From Adiantum capillus-veneris (lineage: Eukaryota > Streptophyta > Polypodiopsida > Polypodiales > Pteridaceae), in NCBI GenBank assembly GCA_014529385.2, contig CM043967.1, forward strand, positions 84,950,278 through 84,971,777: DNA of 21,500 bases, written 5' to 3'. Positions 9,201 to 17,928 of this stretch are shown here, one piece after another (the first letter of the stretch is position 1; each line of letters starts with the position of its first letter). The position numbers and the translations under genes are program-made. The notes below the pieces were generated by a model. It saw only the letters and a program-made list of their open reading frames with translations, was not told where the DNA came from and made no database searches.

Positions 9201-10285
9201 ATGTCCTCCAAAAACATCGATAAGTTAAACGGTGTTAGATTTCACACCTGGTAGAAAAAGGTCAAAGAAGTGCTCGTGAAGAAAAATCTTTGGAGCAACA
9301 TAAAACCACCATCCGGTTTGGGGGAAGCCTTGACACTAACCTTGAATGCTCAACAACAAGCCAAAGGTGAGCAAGAACTTGGAATCATTATCAATGCACT
9401 GGAAGGTGACTTCATCCATCACATAGATGATGCTGCATCTACGCTTCACACTTGGCAAACCCTAGAGAGTCTTTTTGGTGCTCCAGGTAAGCATTCCAAA
9501 ATGAGCCTCAAAATTTAACTTTGTGGTCTCATTATGCAAGATCAAGATGATGTTGCTAGACTCATCAACAAACTTAAAAGCATCTCAATCCAACTTGTCT
9601 ATGCTGAGGAACAAGTTCTAGATGAGGATAAAATCGCCATCCTTCTCAAAGCCCTACCAAGTAGCTTTGATCACATTGTAATTGTGCTCAAGGAGAAGGA
9701 TCCCATTCTCTCACTTGAAGATGTAATCAATTCTCTTTTAGAGGAATAAAAACAAACTGGCACTTACGCAAGGTCTCAAAATAACGCATTTGCCATACAC
9801 AAAAAAGGTTGCTCACTCTCTCGGGGGTGCACTATGTAATCATGTAAGTGTATAATGTGACTTTGAAAGGAGGGGTTTAAAAATGCAAAAAATTTAGGCA
9901 ATTTAAAAGAGATACATTAAATTAAGGGGTCTTTTATATTCAATTTTGGAAAATCTCCTAAAATAAGGGGTCATTTTATTCATTCAAACATGTTAAAAGA
10001 GGTGTTTTTTTAATACCTCGCGAAAGCACGTTATATAGGGGGTAGTGAACTGTGAGCCCCTCGAGCTCACACAGTGGCAAAAGCAGCCAAAAATCACAAG
10101 ATTTCTTCCGCATTAAGGTGTGTCCTCATTGCAACAAGAAAGGACATGCACCCAACCAGTGTTTACTCAAAGATAATGCTAGGAACCAAAAGAATCCTAG
10201 AGGCAAAGGTAAAGTACACATTGTGAAAAAAGAAGAAGAAGAGAAAGAGGAAGTCAACACTGTCTATTATGAGGATGTATTATAA
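9201..10285 (+). pseudogene. Copia Gag (UBN2/Retrotran_gag type with CCHC knuckle), broken
   Basis: Gag forms the particle that packages element RNA. The ATG at 9201 starts MSSKNIDKLNGVRFHTW, matching the KLNG.N(Y/F)..W start of copia Gag, then a stop TAG at 9252. The frame continues with KNLWSNIKPP and GEQELGIIINALEGDFIHHI (to a stop at 9516), QDQDDVARLINKLKSISIQL and ILLKALPSSFDHIVIVL (stop at 9747). After a MITE (9820-10064) it resumes with SGKSSQKSQ and the zinc knuckle CPHCNKKGHAPNQC (C-x2-C-x4-H-x4-C), then an acidic tail ending at 10285. All conserved Gag blocks are present, but three stops and one insertion kill this copy. Confidence 0.85.
9820..10064 (-). mobile_element. MITE copy 1 (245 bp) inserted in gag
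   Basis: The copy is bounded by CTCGGGGGTGCAC at the left and GTGAGCCCCTCGA at the right, and is flanked by GCTCACTCT (9811-9819) and GCTCACACA (10065-10073), a 7/9 match consistent with a decayed target duplication. Removing it restores Gag reading from GCS into HSGKSSQKS. It is the inverted counterpart of 10324-10569. No ORF. Strand is set relative to copy 2. Confidence 0.75.
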
Positions 10286-10323
10286 TGGGTTTTAGATATT
10301 TTCCCAAACCCAAAGTTTGGAGG

Positions 10324-10569
10324 CTCGGGGGGTTCACCTTTTTGTACCCCCTATATAACGTGCATTTGCAAGATATTAAAAAAACCCCTCTTTTAACATG
10401 TATGAATGAATAAAATGACCCTTTATTTTAGGATTTTTTTTCAAAACTGAATATTAAAACCTCTTATTTTAGTGTATCTTGATTAAATTGCCTTAAAAAA
10501 ATTTATTTTAAAACCCCTCCTTTCAAACTCACTCCATACATTAACACGATTACATAGTGCAGCCCTTGA
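10324..10569 (+). mobile_element. MITE copy 2 (246 bp), opposite orientation
   Basis: It starts CTCGGGGGGTTCACC and ends GTGCAGCCCTTGA, flanked on both sides by a perfect GTTTGGAGG (10315-10323 and 10570-10578). The duplication reads as 9 bp, or 8 bp if the final G belongs to the element. A 9-bp duplication would suit Mutator-like elements and 8 bp would suit hAT. Internal words shared in inverted order with copy 1 include ACCCCCTATATAACGTGC, TGAATGAATAAAATGACCC and GATTACATAGTGCA. No coding capacity. Confidence 0.85.
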
Positions 10570-10690
10570 GTTTGGAGGTAAGATCTACCCTCTCTTGCAT
10601 TATATTTCACCTCATGATCCATACGTATTTACCATAAGTAACCCATATTAGAACTGGTTAGAATCCATGCACCTCGTGTAAGCTTCAACT

Positions 10691-10903
10691 TATGGGGGCA
10701 TCTATTGGGGTAAGCCATTTAGCTTACACTTGATGCCTGACCAACCCCTAAATCAAAGCATACCAACCTTGCACCCTTATGTGCATGCACATAGATTTCC
10801 CTAATTATATGCTTCCTTATACTCACATGCTATTCACTATAGCTATTTCACCCTTCTCCCACATGTGATGGAAATCACGTTCTAGCATTAAATGCCACCT
10901 TTC
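10691..10903 (+). repeat. PPT and truncated 3' LTR of the gag-only element
   Basis: TATGGGGGCA (10691-10700) looks like a polypurine tract. The LTR then begins TCTATTGGGGTAAGCC, with TC in place of the expected TG. From 10740 to about 10903 it parallels 7875-8057. It stops abruptly at CCACCTTTCC before a short GA run, so the promoter and R/U5 parts are missing. Confidence 0.65.
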
Positions 10904-12066
10904 CACCATAGAGAGAGAGAGAGCAGATTTGGCTTCGTACTCTCCACGGTGTTTTGACTTTGACACTTTCTCCAATTTTTGGCTTTGACGGTACATACCG
11001 ACAGATATGGCTCTGATGGACCATTCTAGAGTAGGTTTTTACCTTGAGCGTTCTCAGCTCTTGGCACGTGTTTTTGATTGATGTGTTTACCGATCGATGA
11101 GGTAGTAATTACCAGTTTTATAGCAATTTTTCTCACAAGTTGAAGTGCAGCTTGTGCGGAGCACTAGAGAGCAATTTTTGCACGTTTTGTGCAGTTTCAT
11201 GCTATGTATGCATTTGTGGATAGAGCTTGGGCTAGGTGTAGCTTGCAGGTAGTAGGTTTATAGGTTTGTAACATTTTGGACAAGTATACATCCATAGAGC
11301 TACTCGGTCAGGAGTGAGCCAGCTTTCCAGGCTTTTAGTATTGCATGTAGATCATTTGTGGATCTGTTTGCTAAGAGACTATGTGTCTGTTCTTTATGCG
11401 ATTTGGTGAGACTTTTTCAGTTTTTGTTCAGTTTACAGGGGAAACTCTCTCGAATTTCTCCCAGATTCTTGCCATGGTTTATGCGTATTTGCAGTTTACT
11501 CTCTAATGGTATAGTGGTTGATATATTCTCACTTTGACAATGATCAAGTTTTTACTCTCACTTTGATAGATTTTGACAGGTTTTGTCAGTTGGACACGGT
11601 TTGGTGCTTGTACCCACTCTCGCAGAAGTGAGGATTGTGTATACTTGTGTGGCTAAAGACTTTGCAAGTCACAAGTTTCACATTTTTTACAGATTTTTGC
11701 AGAAAAAATCTCTTGTGGGATGCGTTTTGAGCTAGTTTTCTCTCTACTCGCATGTATGGTTATGCGCTTTACGCTCACTTGAGCAGTTTGTCCCAGTTTA
11801 TGCTTGCAGATAGCAGATTGTGGCGTTGTTTTATGCATATGTGAGTATCAATTTTGATACATTTAATTATGCTTTTGATGATTGCATAGTGGTTCAGTTA
11901 CCTCCCGCTTTTGTTGCCAATTTTATCATGGTTTATGGTTGAGATTATACTTGAGGTTTTGCTCAGTTTACAGGGGAGACTCTTCCAGATTTCTCCTAGG
12001 TTTTCTTGCCATAGTTTCTTTACCATTCAGTGTGATAGTTTAGAGTCGACATCAATGACTCTTGAG
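10904..12066. other. Unassigned T-rich sequence with an internal repeat
   Basis: No gene is supported. A diverged direct repeat is present: CAGTTTACAGGGGAAACTC near 11430-11485 and CAGTTTACAGGGGAGACTC near 11955-12015, each followed by a TTTCTCC.AG.TTCTTGCCAT stretch. The words CAGTTT and TTGCAG recur throughout. It could be the leader or decayed gag of the copia remnant at 12.9-13.9 kb, but I cannot show that. Confidence 0.35.
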
Positions 12067-12753
12067 CCCGGGGGATTCACTCTTTATACAAAATGGGATG
12101 CCATCTACGAGCGGACAACTTTGATAAAACCCCTATATACGACTTATATTAGGGAAGATGACCCTCCTTTCTACGCTTATACAATAATCAATGAAGAAAA
12201 CTATCATACCCCTATCTTACATATAAATTTAGGTCTCACATGATCTAACTCAGTAAAACTAGTCAAAGAGTGTGTAGCATAGTGACTGGCAACATACTAA
12301 GGAGCCACTTCTGTTAATAACTAGATGTACCTTCAATGTGTCTTGGTTTGACTTTCAAACTAAGTGTTGGATCAGTCTGCACTCTAGCTACTCATCCAAT
12401 TCTGACCCATCCAAAGCTGGTGTAAATTAACCCTTGACCTACTCCAAATCAGCCCTTATCTATGACCGGCTTGATGCAAAATTTGATGTGTGACCTGATA
12501 AAAAACTTCCTCAAAATCAATCCGAGTTCTAGTGCACAACGATGACCAATCGTTAAATAAGTAATCAACCCGAGTTAGCCCCCCCCCCCCCCCCCCCCCC
12601 CCCAAATATTATAACCCCCTCTCTTATTTTTAAGCTTGGGAGATAAATTATTGGGGGCCTCCCCTAACTTATACATTTATGTAACTTGTAAAAAGAACCC
12701 CCCTCCCCTACACTTACGTGGTGTGGTAAGTTTTCCATGGTGAATCCCCCGGG
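12067..12753. mobile_element. 687-bp TIR element, non-coding
   Basis: Perfect 14-bp terminal inverted repeats are present: CCCGGGGGATTCAC at 12067-12080 and GTGAATCCCCCGGG at 12740-12753. They are flanked by CTCTTGAG (12059-12066) and CTCTTGAC (12754-12761), a 7/8 target-site-duplication-like match. The terminus resembles that of the two MITEs (CTCGGGGGGTTCAC), suggesting the same superfamily. It has no transposase and contains a 25-C homopolymer. Confidence 0.7.
12579..12603. repeat. Poly-C run, 25 bases
   Basis: An uninterrupted run of cytosines lies inside the 687-bp TIR element. Such runs are rare in AT-rich plant DNA and can adopt G-quadruplex or i-motif structures. The exact length may suffer from sequencing error. 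Confidence 0.9.
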
Positions 12754-12894
12754 CTCTTGACAGACGGTGGTCTCCTTCTTGCTGATACTTATGTTGTTGG
12801 CATTGTGGTCACACAAGGCACATTAGATGTAGTTGTTTCAAGCGTATGAGAAAGCAGCGGAGATCTATGCATGGTGCACATGAGGTTTTGACAT

Positions 12895-13290
12895 ATGGTA
12901 GAACAGTGGTTTCATATGCCAGTGACGACATTTTCCTTTAGCGTTCGTCATGATTACATGTCTTTGAGTAGTAACACTTCTCCACGTTGGTTGCTAGATG
13001 AATATGCAGTTTTCCATGTCACACCGCATCGTGACTCGTTTAGCACCTTCTCTATTGGGAATTTTGGTTGTCTACACTTGGATGATGGTTTGGTGTTTCA
13101 CATAGAGGGTGCAGGAGACGTTTGTCTGTCTTTGCCCAGTGGTGCATCATACACGCTACGGCATGTGTGCTACATTCCTCAGTTGAGATAGAGCTTGATT
13201 TGAGTGAGACAGTTAGTAGACTTTGGTTGTCAGATACTACTTAAAGAGAAATATTTCCAGATGCATTGCGTTTCATTAGTGATTTCAAGA
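12895..13290 (+). pseudogene. Ty1/copia protease remnant (second copia element)
   Basis: PRWLLDEYAVFHVTPHRD aligns with the copia aspartic protease start W(L/I)LDSGAS.H.TP.RD. FSTFSIGNFGCLHLDDG, GAGDVCLSLPSGASYTLRHV and CYIPQLR follow in the usual order, matching the G.G.V.L.L.DG....L..V.YVP.L..NLISV block. The active-site DSG reads DEY, so the enzyme is dead. A stop at 13189-13191 is followed by SLI and RQLVDFGCQ, which continue the homology. Upstream gag of the same element is not recognisable. Confidence 0.8.
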
Positions 13291-13317
13291 TGAGCCCACA
13301 GCAGCCTGGTATATTCT

Positions 13318-13966
13318 ATGCATGTGTCTGAGGTTCGAAACAGAGTAGTCTCAATTTTTTTGTTGCCATGCTTCAAGCAAGAGATAAGACGTGTCTCTTT
13401 TGCAGGTGAGCTCCGCCATGCTCACGAGACAGAGCATTTAGTTCTGCAAGATGTGCTAGTAGACTCTGTAAAGATAGAGATAGAGCGGCAGTGCTCTAGT
13501 GAGACACAATAGGTGTTGTTAGACTTTGTGCAGGCAGAGTTAGAGTAGGTCTACTCCCTAGAGACACAGAAAGAGATGACAGACATGGAGTTCTTTGATA
13601 TGCTCATGTTAGAGGCTGATGAGTTGGTACCAAGACACACAATTTTGCTTATGAGTGAGAGGGACATAGCTTTCCCAGTGTCGGTGTTGACACATCCATA
13701 TGTGAGGGGTAGTCCTGATGATGCAGTGATTATAGATAACGTAGGGGAGGCAAGTACAACTAGGTTTGCATAGATTTCATCAGTGTTTGGGCGTCTCATG
13801 TTTGAATGTTAACCCTCACGCACATTCCTATCACCTACGACGGACGTTGTATTATTTATTTGGTAGAGTCAGGTACCAGGCTTGTCGGTCCAATAAGAAA
13901 AGGGTAAGAGTGATCGCCGATGAGAGGCACACTCTAACTGGAACATTCAAGGGATTAGTTGGTTAA
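13318..13966 (+). pseudogene. Copia pre-integrase piece and integrase-RT linker remnant
   Basis: 13318-13512 contains IRRVSFAGELRHAHETEHLV, similar to the GKQ.RVSF...HE...LEL block that precedes the copia integrase core. The core itself (D,D,E) is not found. The following frames (13500-13966) are acidic and Thr/Val-rich: EMTDMEFFDMLMLEADELVP, then PDDAVIIDNVGEASTTRFA, then SSVFGR and SPTTDVVLF. This looks like the variable region joining integrase to reverse transcriptase. The integrase core therefore appears deleted, and the RT is absent because the sequence switches to another LTR. The linker assignment is inference from style and order. Confidence 0.5.
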
Positions 13967-13989
13967 GCATGGGCGCCCAAGTGTGAATG

Positions 13990-14390
13990 GTACGAGCTCA
14001 TATAAAAGTCAACTAAACCTAAAATCCACTCATTCTCTCATTTGTGCAATTGAAGAGTGCTCTTGCTCCATCTCCATCTTCTTCTTCTTCATCTCCTTGT
14101 GTGTGTGTCTATGCGTGAGAGAGAGAGAGAGTGTGTGTGTGTGTGTGTGCGTGCGATCGAGCATTGCGGCGGCACGACGATGGCGAGGCAGTTGAGCATG
14201 GCGTAGCGGCGTCTCCCTCTTCTTCGCGGCGAGGAATCCTCCACGACAACAAGCGTAGAGCGGTGAGTGACACACCATCGCCATATTTGAGCTTACTAGT
14301 TTAGGCTTGTTGTGTGCTTGAAGCCATTTGTGGCTCACACACAGTGTATCGATAAGTTCCTTGCATTGACATGTGCGACAAACACGCACA
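13990..14390 (+). repeat. 3' part of an LTR upstream of a tRNA-Asp PBS
   Basis: The LTR end is set by the PBS at 14395; CA at 14389-14390 is the likely terminus. A TATA-like ATATAAAA lies at 14000-14007, followed by a pyrimidine-rich stretch and a (GA)n(GT)n tract at 14117-14150. The left boundary is not identifiable because no second copy exists in the window. Confidence 0.55.
14000..14007 (+). promoter_or_regulatory. Putative LTR TATA box
   Basis: ATATAAAA lies about 390 bp upstream of the PBS inside the inferred LTR. Assignment rests on sequence and position. Confidence 0.4.
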
Positions 14391-14394
14391 TTTT

Positions 14395-14412
14395 TGGTGC
14401 TGTTGCCGGGGA
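14395..14412 (+). other. Primer-binding site, tRNA-Asp type (gypsy)
   Basis: TGGTGCTGTTGCCGGGGA differs at two positions (both C to T) from TGGCGCCGTTGCCGGGGA, the PBS complementary to plant tRNA-Asp used by Athila-like gypsy elements. It is four bases from the inferred LTR end. No gag or pol of this element is seen downstream. Confidence 0.7.
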
Positions 14413-14932
14413 ATGCCATACACTAAGCTTGAATGGCACTCTATGCTTCTTTTGTGGTGCAATTTCAATTGTAGAAAAGGTGACGAAGGAGGGTGTGTGT
14501 GTTGAGAAGAAGGATTTTGTGTTGCTACTGTGTATTTCTTTGTTAATGGAGTTTTCAAAGGTACTGTGTTTTTTCTCTGTGTAAGGTGTTAGTATTAAGG
14601 TTGTTAGTTCTGTGTAATGCAAAGTACATTATGTAGGAAGTAGATCTGTGAGACCTAATGAAGTGTGTTAGTGTGTAACAGTAGGTGTATTAGTTGTAAG
14701 TAGGTAGGTAGAGTCTGTGTGTGCTCTCGGTGTAACAGTAGGTGTACTAGTTGTACTAGTATGTGACCCGCACGTTGCTGCGATCAAGGAAACATGGCAT
14801 ATATTCTCATAGGGCTATCTTATGTTCCAATTAGAACACTATCAATACTCTCTTTCTACATGTATAGACTATTGTATTTCTAAAAATGATGCATGACACA
14901 ACTTCTTGATAGATTTTAACAAACATGAATAA
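14413..14932. other. Unassigned, downstream of the gypsy PBS
   Basis: No gag is readable. A 24-25 bp near-repeat GTGTAACAGTAGGTGTA.TAG occurs at 14673-14698 and 14730-14755. Otherwise nothing is supported. Confidence 0.4.
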
Positions 14933-15046
14933 ATGTAAGATGCATTCTTTAAAACCAAGCTCAGGAGATTCTCACAAACACTATCTTTCATGAGGTGCTA
15001 GCCTTTGTTCAAAAAACTTAGGAGTGCTCTCCTTCTATTGGGGTGG

Positions 15047-15092
<46 letters not shown>

Positions 15093-15280
15093 CTCCTTTT
15101 GGTTTATATGTAAGATGATGCAAAGCATACTTTAAAACCAAGCTTGGGAGCTTCTCATAAATATTATCTTTCATGAGGTGCTATCCTTTGTTCAACAAAC
15201 CTAGGAGTGCTCTACTTCTATTGGGGTGGGTAGAGAGAGAGAGAGAGAGAGAGAGAGTCCTCCTTTTGATCTATCTTGAT
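14933..15280. repeat. Tandem duplication of about 170 bp with internal (AG)n
   Basis: Unit 1 (14933-15107) and unit 2 (15108-15280) share ATGTAAGA, TTTAAAACCAAGCT..GGAG, ATCTTTCATGAGGTGCTA, CCTTTGTTCAA.AAAC, AGGAGTGCTCT and CTATTGGGGTGGGTAG. Each then enters an (AG)n tract (15049-15090, 21 repeats; 15232-15257, 13 repeats) and ends with GTCCTCCTTTTG. The flanks diverge by a few substitutions, while the microsatellites differ strongly in length. Confidence 0.9.
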
Positions 15281-16553
15281 CTAGCAATGCTACCAAACTT
15301 GATGATAGAGATTCGATAAGTTAGCATGGTGTGAAGAGATGAATGCTCAGAGAAGTCAATGTCAATAAAACTTTTTTTGAAAATGAGGTGGGTTCTAGAA
15401 TTGGTTTCAATGATAGGAACACAATTGGATTCAGTGTCTCTACTCCACTCTCTTAATTGCTTCTATCCTTGCATCTTTATTATGAGCAAGACATGGTAGT
15501 AGTGCACATCATAACAGCCTATATAATAAGAAGGATATATTTTCCATGGTCTACCTAGGGTTGACAAAAGTGCTACCAAATGAAGAAGTACAAACTGGCT
15601 AAGCTAGTAAGTTCTTAAAGATGAGGACCAACGACTACTACATTGTGTAAGAAAAGATTAGGGCTCATAGTTTCCAATGTACCAAGAAATTTTCAAGTTT
15701 CAAAGAGATGTTTTGGCTTTGTCTTTATATTAAGAATGTGATTTACCCTTCCGTCTATGTTTCTCTCTAGATGACTCGCTTGCATCTCTTTCTATGTTTT
15801 TTGCACAAGCATAGTAATGGTTTAAATCATCGCCTAATCACAATAATGCATAAGAGACTTAATACAATCAGGTTCGCACTATTTTTTCAGTTACACTTTC
15901 ACTTCATTTGCATCTTTAAATGTGATAGAATTGAAAGTAGAATAAGATTGTTTAGTTGTTTATTTTTGTAAAAGTTTTGGCCTTTATGTTAAATTGAAGC
16001 ATGTGGTGCAAAATGAAGTCGATGAATCAAAATCATGCATGCCATTGATCTTTCTCTCCCTGACACAAAAGCATGTTCCTCTTTGTGAGAGCATATTGTA
16101 TTCAACAATTTACATGCTTGAGACTATTCCCTTATGCACAATCTATATCATGCCAACCATTTGGCTTAGCTCCTGCTCCCTTACATGTGCGACCGAACAT
16201 TGAGGCAATGTAGGAGAGCCTCCTTTTGTATGCACATTATATCCTTTGAAAATTTAAGAGTACAAATATCATACCCTACTTTAGTGTTCATCTTTTGATC
16301 AAGTCAAACTTATTTTCTTACATTTGAGCCTGTATCACGACCTACATTTCTTTCTCTCCTAGAAAGTTCGTTGACTCAATTTGTTACTTGCCACCATTAT
16401 ATCCATAGTAGGGGAGCATTTTCTTTATGGAAACTTTAAAGATGCCACCAATAAAGAAGATACCACCATTGACATCAAAAAAGAAGTTATAGAATATTCT
16501 AATTGCATAGAAAAAACCTCAAATTATTTCAAAGATTTGAAGCATCTAATAAA
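15281..16553. other. Unassigned AT-rich sequence
   Basis: Only short frames occur (15771-15971, 15994-16203 and 16381-16563, all plus), with no recognisable domain. The last (MLLATIISIVGEHFLYGNFK, 60 codons) is the longest, but isolated. Nothing else is supported. Confidence 0.4.
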
Positions 16554-16581
16554 ACTGGATTGATATAAAAATGATACACAA

Positions 16582-16639
<58 letters not shown>

Positions 16640-16815
16640 AACACAATGTGTGCTTTAGTTCAAGACTCTATGAATAGATATTTCATTGAAATTATGGTTG
16701 TTTTTTAGCACGCGTGCACACACACACACACACATATACATATATACATATGCATGTGTCTATGTATATAAATTATAAATAAATAAAATTGGAATTATAT
16801 AGAAATGATACACAT

Positions 16816-16891
<76 letters not shown>

Positions 16892-16954
16892 GTGTGCTTG
16901 AGTTCAAGACTATAAATAGATATTTCATTGAAATTATGGTTGTTTTTAAGACGT

Positions 16955-17003
<49 letters not shown>

Positions 17004-17060
17004 ATATGTGTATGTGTGTGTGTGTGTACATACATACATATGTATGTATACCTATACATA
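16554..17060. repeat. Duplicated (CT)n(AC)n compound microsatellite block next to the CACTA end
   Basis: Unit A (16554-16708) and unit B (16787-16950) share AAATGATACACA, a (CT)n tract, an (AC)n tract, AATGTGTGCTT.AGTTCAAG and AGATATTTCATTGAAATTAT. A third (CT)n follows at 16959-17002, then (GT)n and ACAT repeats up to the CACTA terminus. Tracts reach more than 40 bp. Confidence 0.9.
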
Positions 17061-17070
17061 CACTACAAGA
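17061..17070 (+). repeat. CACTA terminal inverted repeat (left)
   Basis: CACTACAAGA is the shared terminus of plant CACTA elements. Its direct continuation into GCGACGCTC subterminal motifs confirms that the element lies to the right. Confidence 0.85.
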
Positions 17071-17084
17071 GGTTATTCATATTA

Positions 17085-17183
17085 GCGACGCTCACACAGC
17101 GACGCTCAAAAAAAAAAATTCCCGGCGTCGCTATGAGCGTCGCAAATTTCTTTGTAAATTTGCGACGCTCATAGCGACGCCGG
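17085..17183. repeat. CACTA subterminal repeats and perfect 28-bp hairpin
   Basis: GCGACGCTC occurs directly at 17085-17093 and 17099-17107, and within both arms of an inverted repeat. The left arm is 17122-17149, the loop is CTTTGT (17150-17155) and the right arm is 17156-17183, with all 28 positions pairing. In En/Spm the TNPA-like protein binds subterminal repeats of this kind, so these are probable transposase-accessory binding sites (inference). Confidence 0.9.
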
Positions 17184-17212
17184 CTGGGCTAAAAAAATAA
17201 CCGAGCGCACCC

Positions 17213-17241
17213 AAAAACTCAGATCTCAGATCTGAGTTTTT
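17213..17241. repeat. Second short palindrome in the CACTA subterminal region
   Basis: The arms are 14 bp (AAAAACTCAGATCT at 17213-17226 and its complement at 17228-17241) with a single C between them. It could be another protein-binding or structure-forming site. Confidence 0.85.
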
Positions 17242-17270
17242 CGACGCCCTCAAGCAAGGAGCAGGTAACG

Positions 17271-17324
<54 letters not shown>

Positions 17325-17330
17325 CTTCTC

Positions 17331-17363
<33 letters not shown>

Positions 17364-17735
17364 AGAGGAAGGAGAGCCAGGTATGCTCCTTCCCTCTCCT
17401 CATTCTCATGTTCCCTTCCCCTCTTTCTCTCTCCCTCTCTCTCTCTCTCTCACACACATACACACACACACACATAGTGTTTTTGAGAGAGAGAGAGAGT
17501 ACAAACAAAAACAAAAACGCACACACACAGACATAAACAAAGAATGCACACACACATTGAGAGAGAAAAAGAGAGAGAGAGTATGCATAAACAAAAAACG
17601 CACGCATTGAGAGAGGAAAAGAGAGAGAGAACATGCATAAACAAAAAACGCACACATTGAGAGAGGAAAAGAGAGAGAAAACATGCATACGATCCAAAAA
17701 AACGCACACACATTGAGAGAGAAAGAGAGAGAAAC
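17271..17735. repeat. Microsatellite cluster and 50-bp minisatellite
   Basis: (CT)n near 17271-17320 and (CA)n near 17332-17359 are followed by shorter CT, CA and GA tracts. From about 17500, units built as AAACAAAAAACGCAC..ATTG, then GA-rich sequence and ACATGCAT, repeat. Two are exactly 50 bp (17589-17638 and 17639-17688), flanked by diverged units before and after. Open frames across it are low-complexity artefacts. Confidence 0.9.
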
Positions 17736-17928
17736 TAATTTAACGTCGTAGGAAACTAATTAAAATTAAAAGACCTAAAGATCTAGCCGACGAGGAGTTG
17801 AACTCAAGACCTATTATTCAAGAGGGAAATGGCATAATCAATCTATCATACTTGGCATGGGTGATAGAAAGGTTATACCATTTATCTCTTTTTATTGGCA
17901 CACACATCCACACACGCGCACACACACA

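Larger units (their letters stand above)
7875..10903 (+). mobile_element. Gag-only copia-like LTR retrotransposon, truncated at both ends
   Basis: The parts in order are a 5' LTR lacking its first roughly 40 bp (7875-8235), a PBS (8238-8249), a long leader (8250-9200), gag (9201-10285 with MITE interruptions), a short 3' stretch with a polypurine-like tract (10691-10700) and a truncated 3' LTR (10701-10903). No protease, integrase, RT or RNase H homology lies between gag and the 3' LTR. This matches the described class of terminal-repeat retrotransposons with a GAG domain (TR-GAG), which depend on partner enzymes. A simple pol deletion in this one copy is the alternative. Confidence 0.7.

Noticed and set aside
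9820-10569. One large foldback transposon containing the CCHC segment
   Set aside because: Each arm has its own terminal motif and target-duplication-like flanks, and gag reading continues across the excised left copy, so two independent insertions fit better.
14030-14419. Minus-strand 129-codon frame
   Set aside because: It covers the (GT)n/(GA)n tract and the inferred LTR and PBS on the opposite strand, with His-Thr repeats from the microsatellite.
17131-17713. Long minus-strand open frames (up to 192 codons) rich in Cys, Val, Phe, Ser and Leu
   Set aside because: They are translations of GA/CA microsatellites and the 50-bp minisatellite. Repeat units lacking stops produce open frames without coding meaning.
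17770-17830. Minus-strand B-box-like GAGTTCAACTCC suggesting a SINE
   Set aside because: No convincing A box at the right spacing and no poly-A/T tail were found. It stays a weak resemblance.
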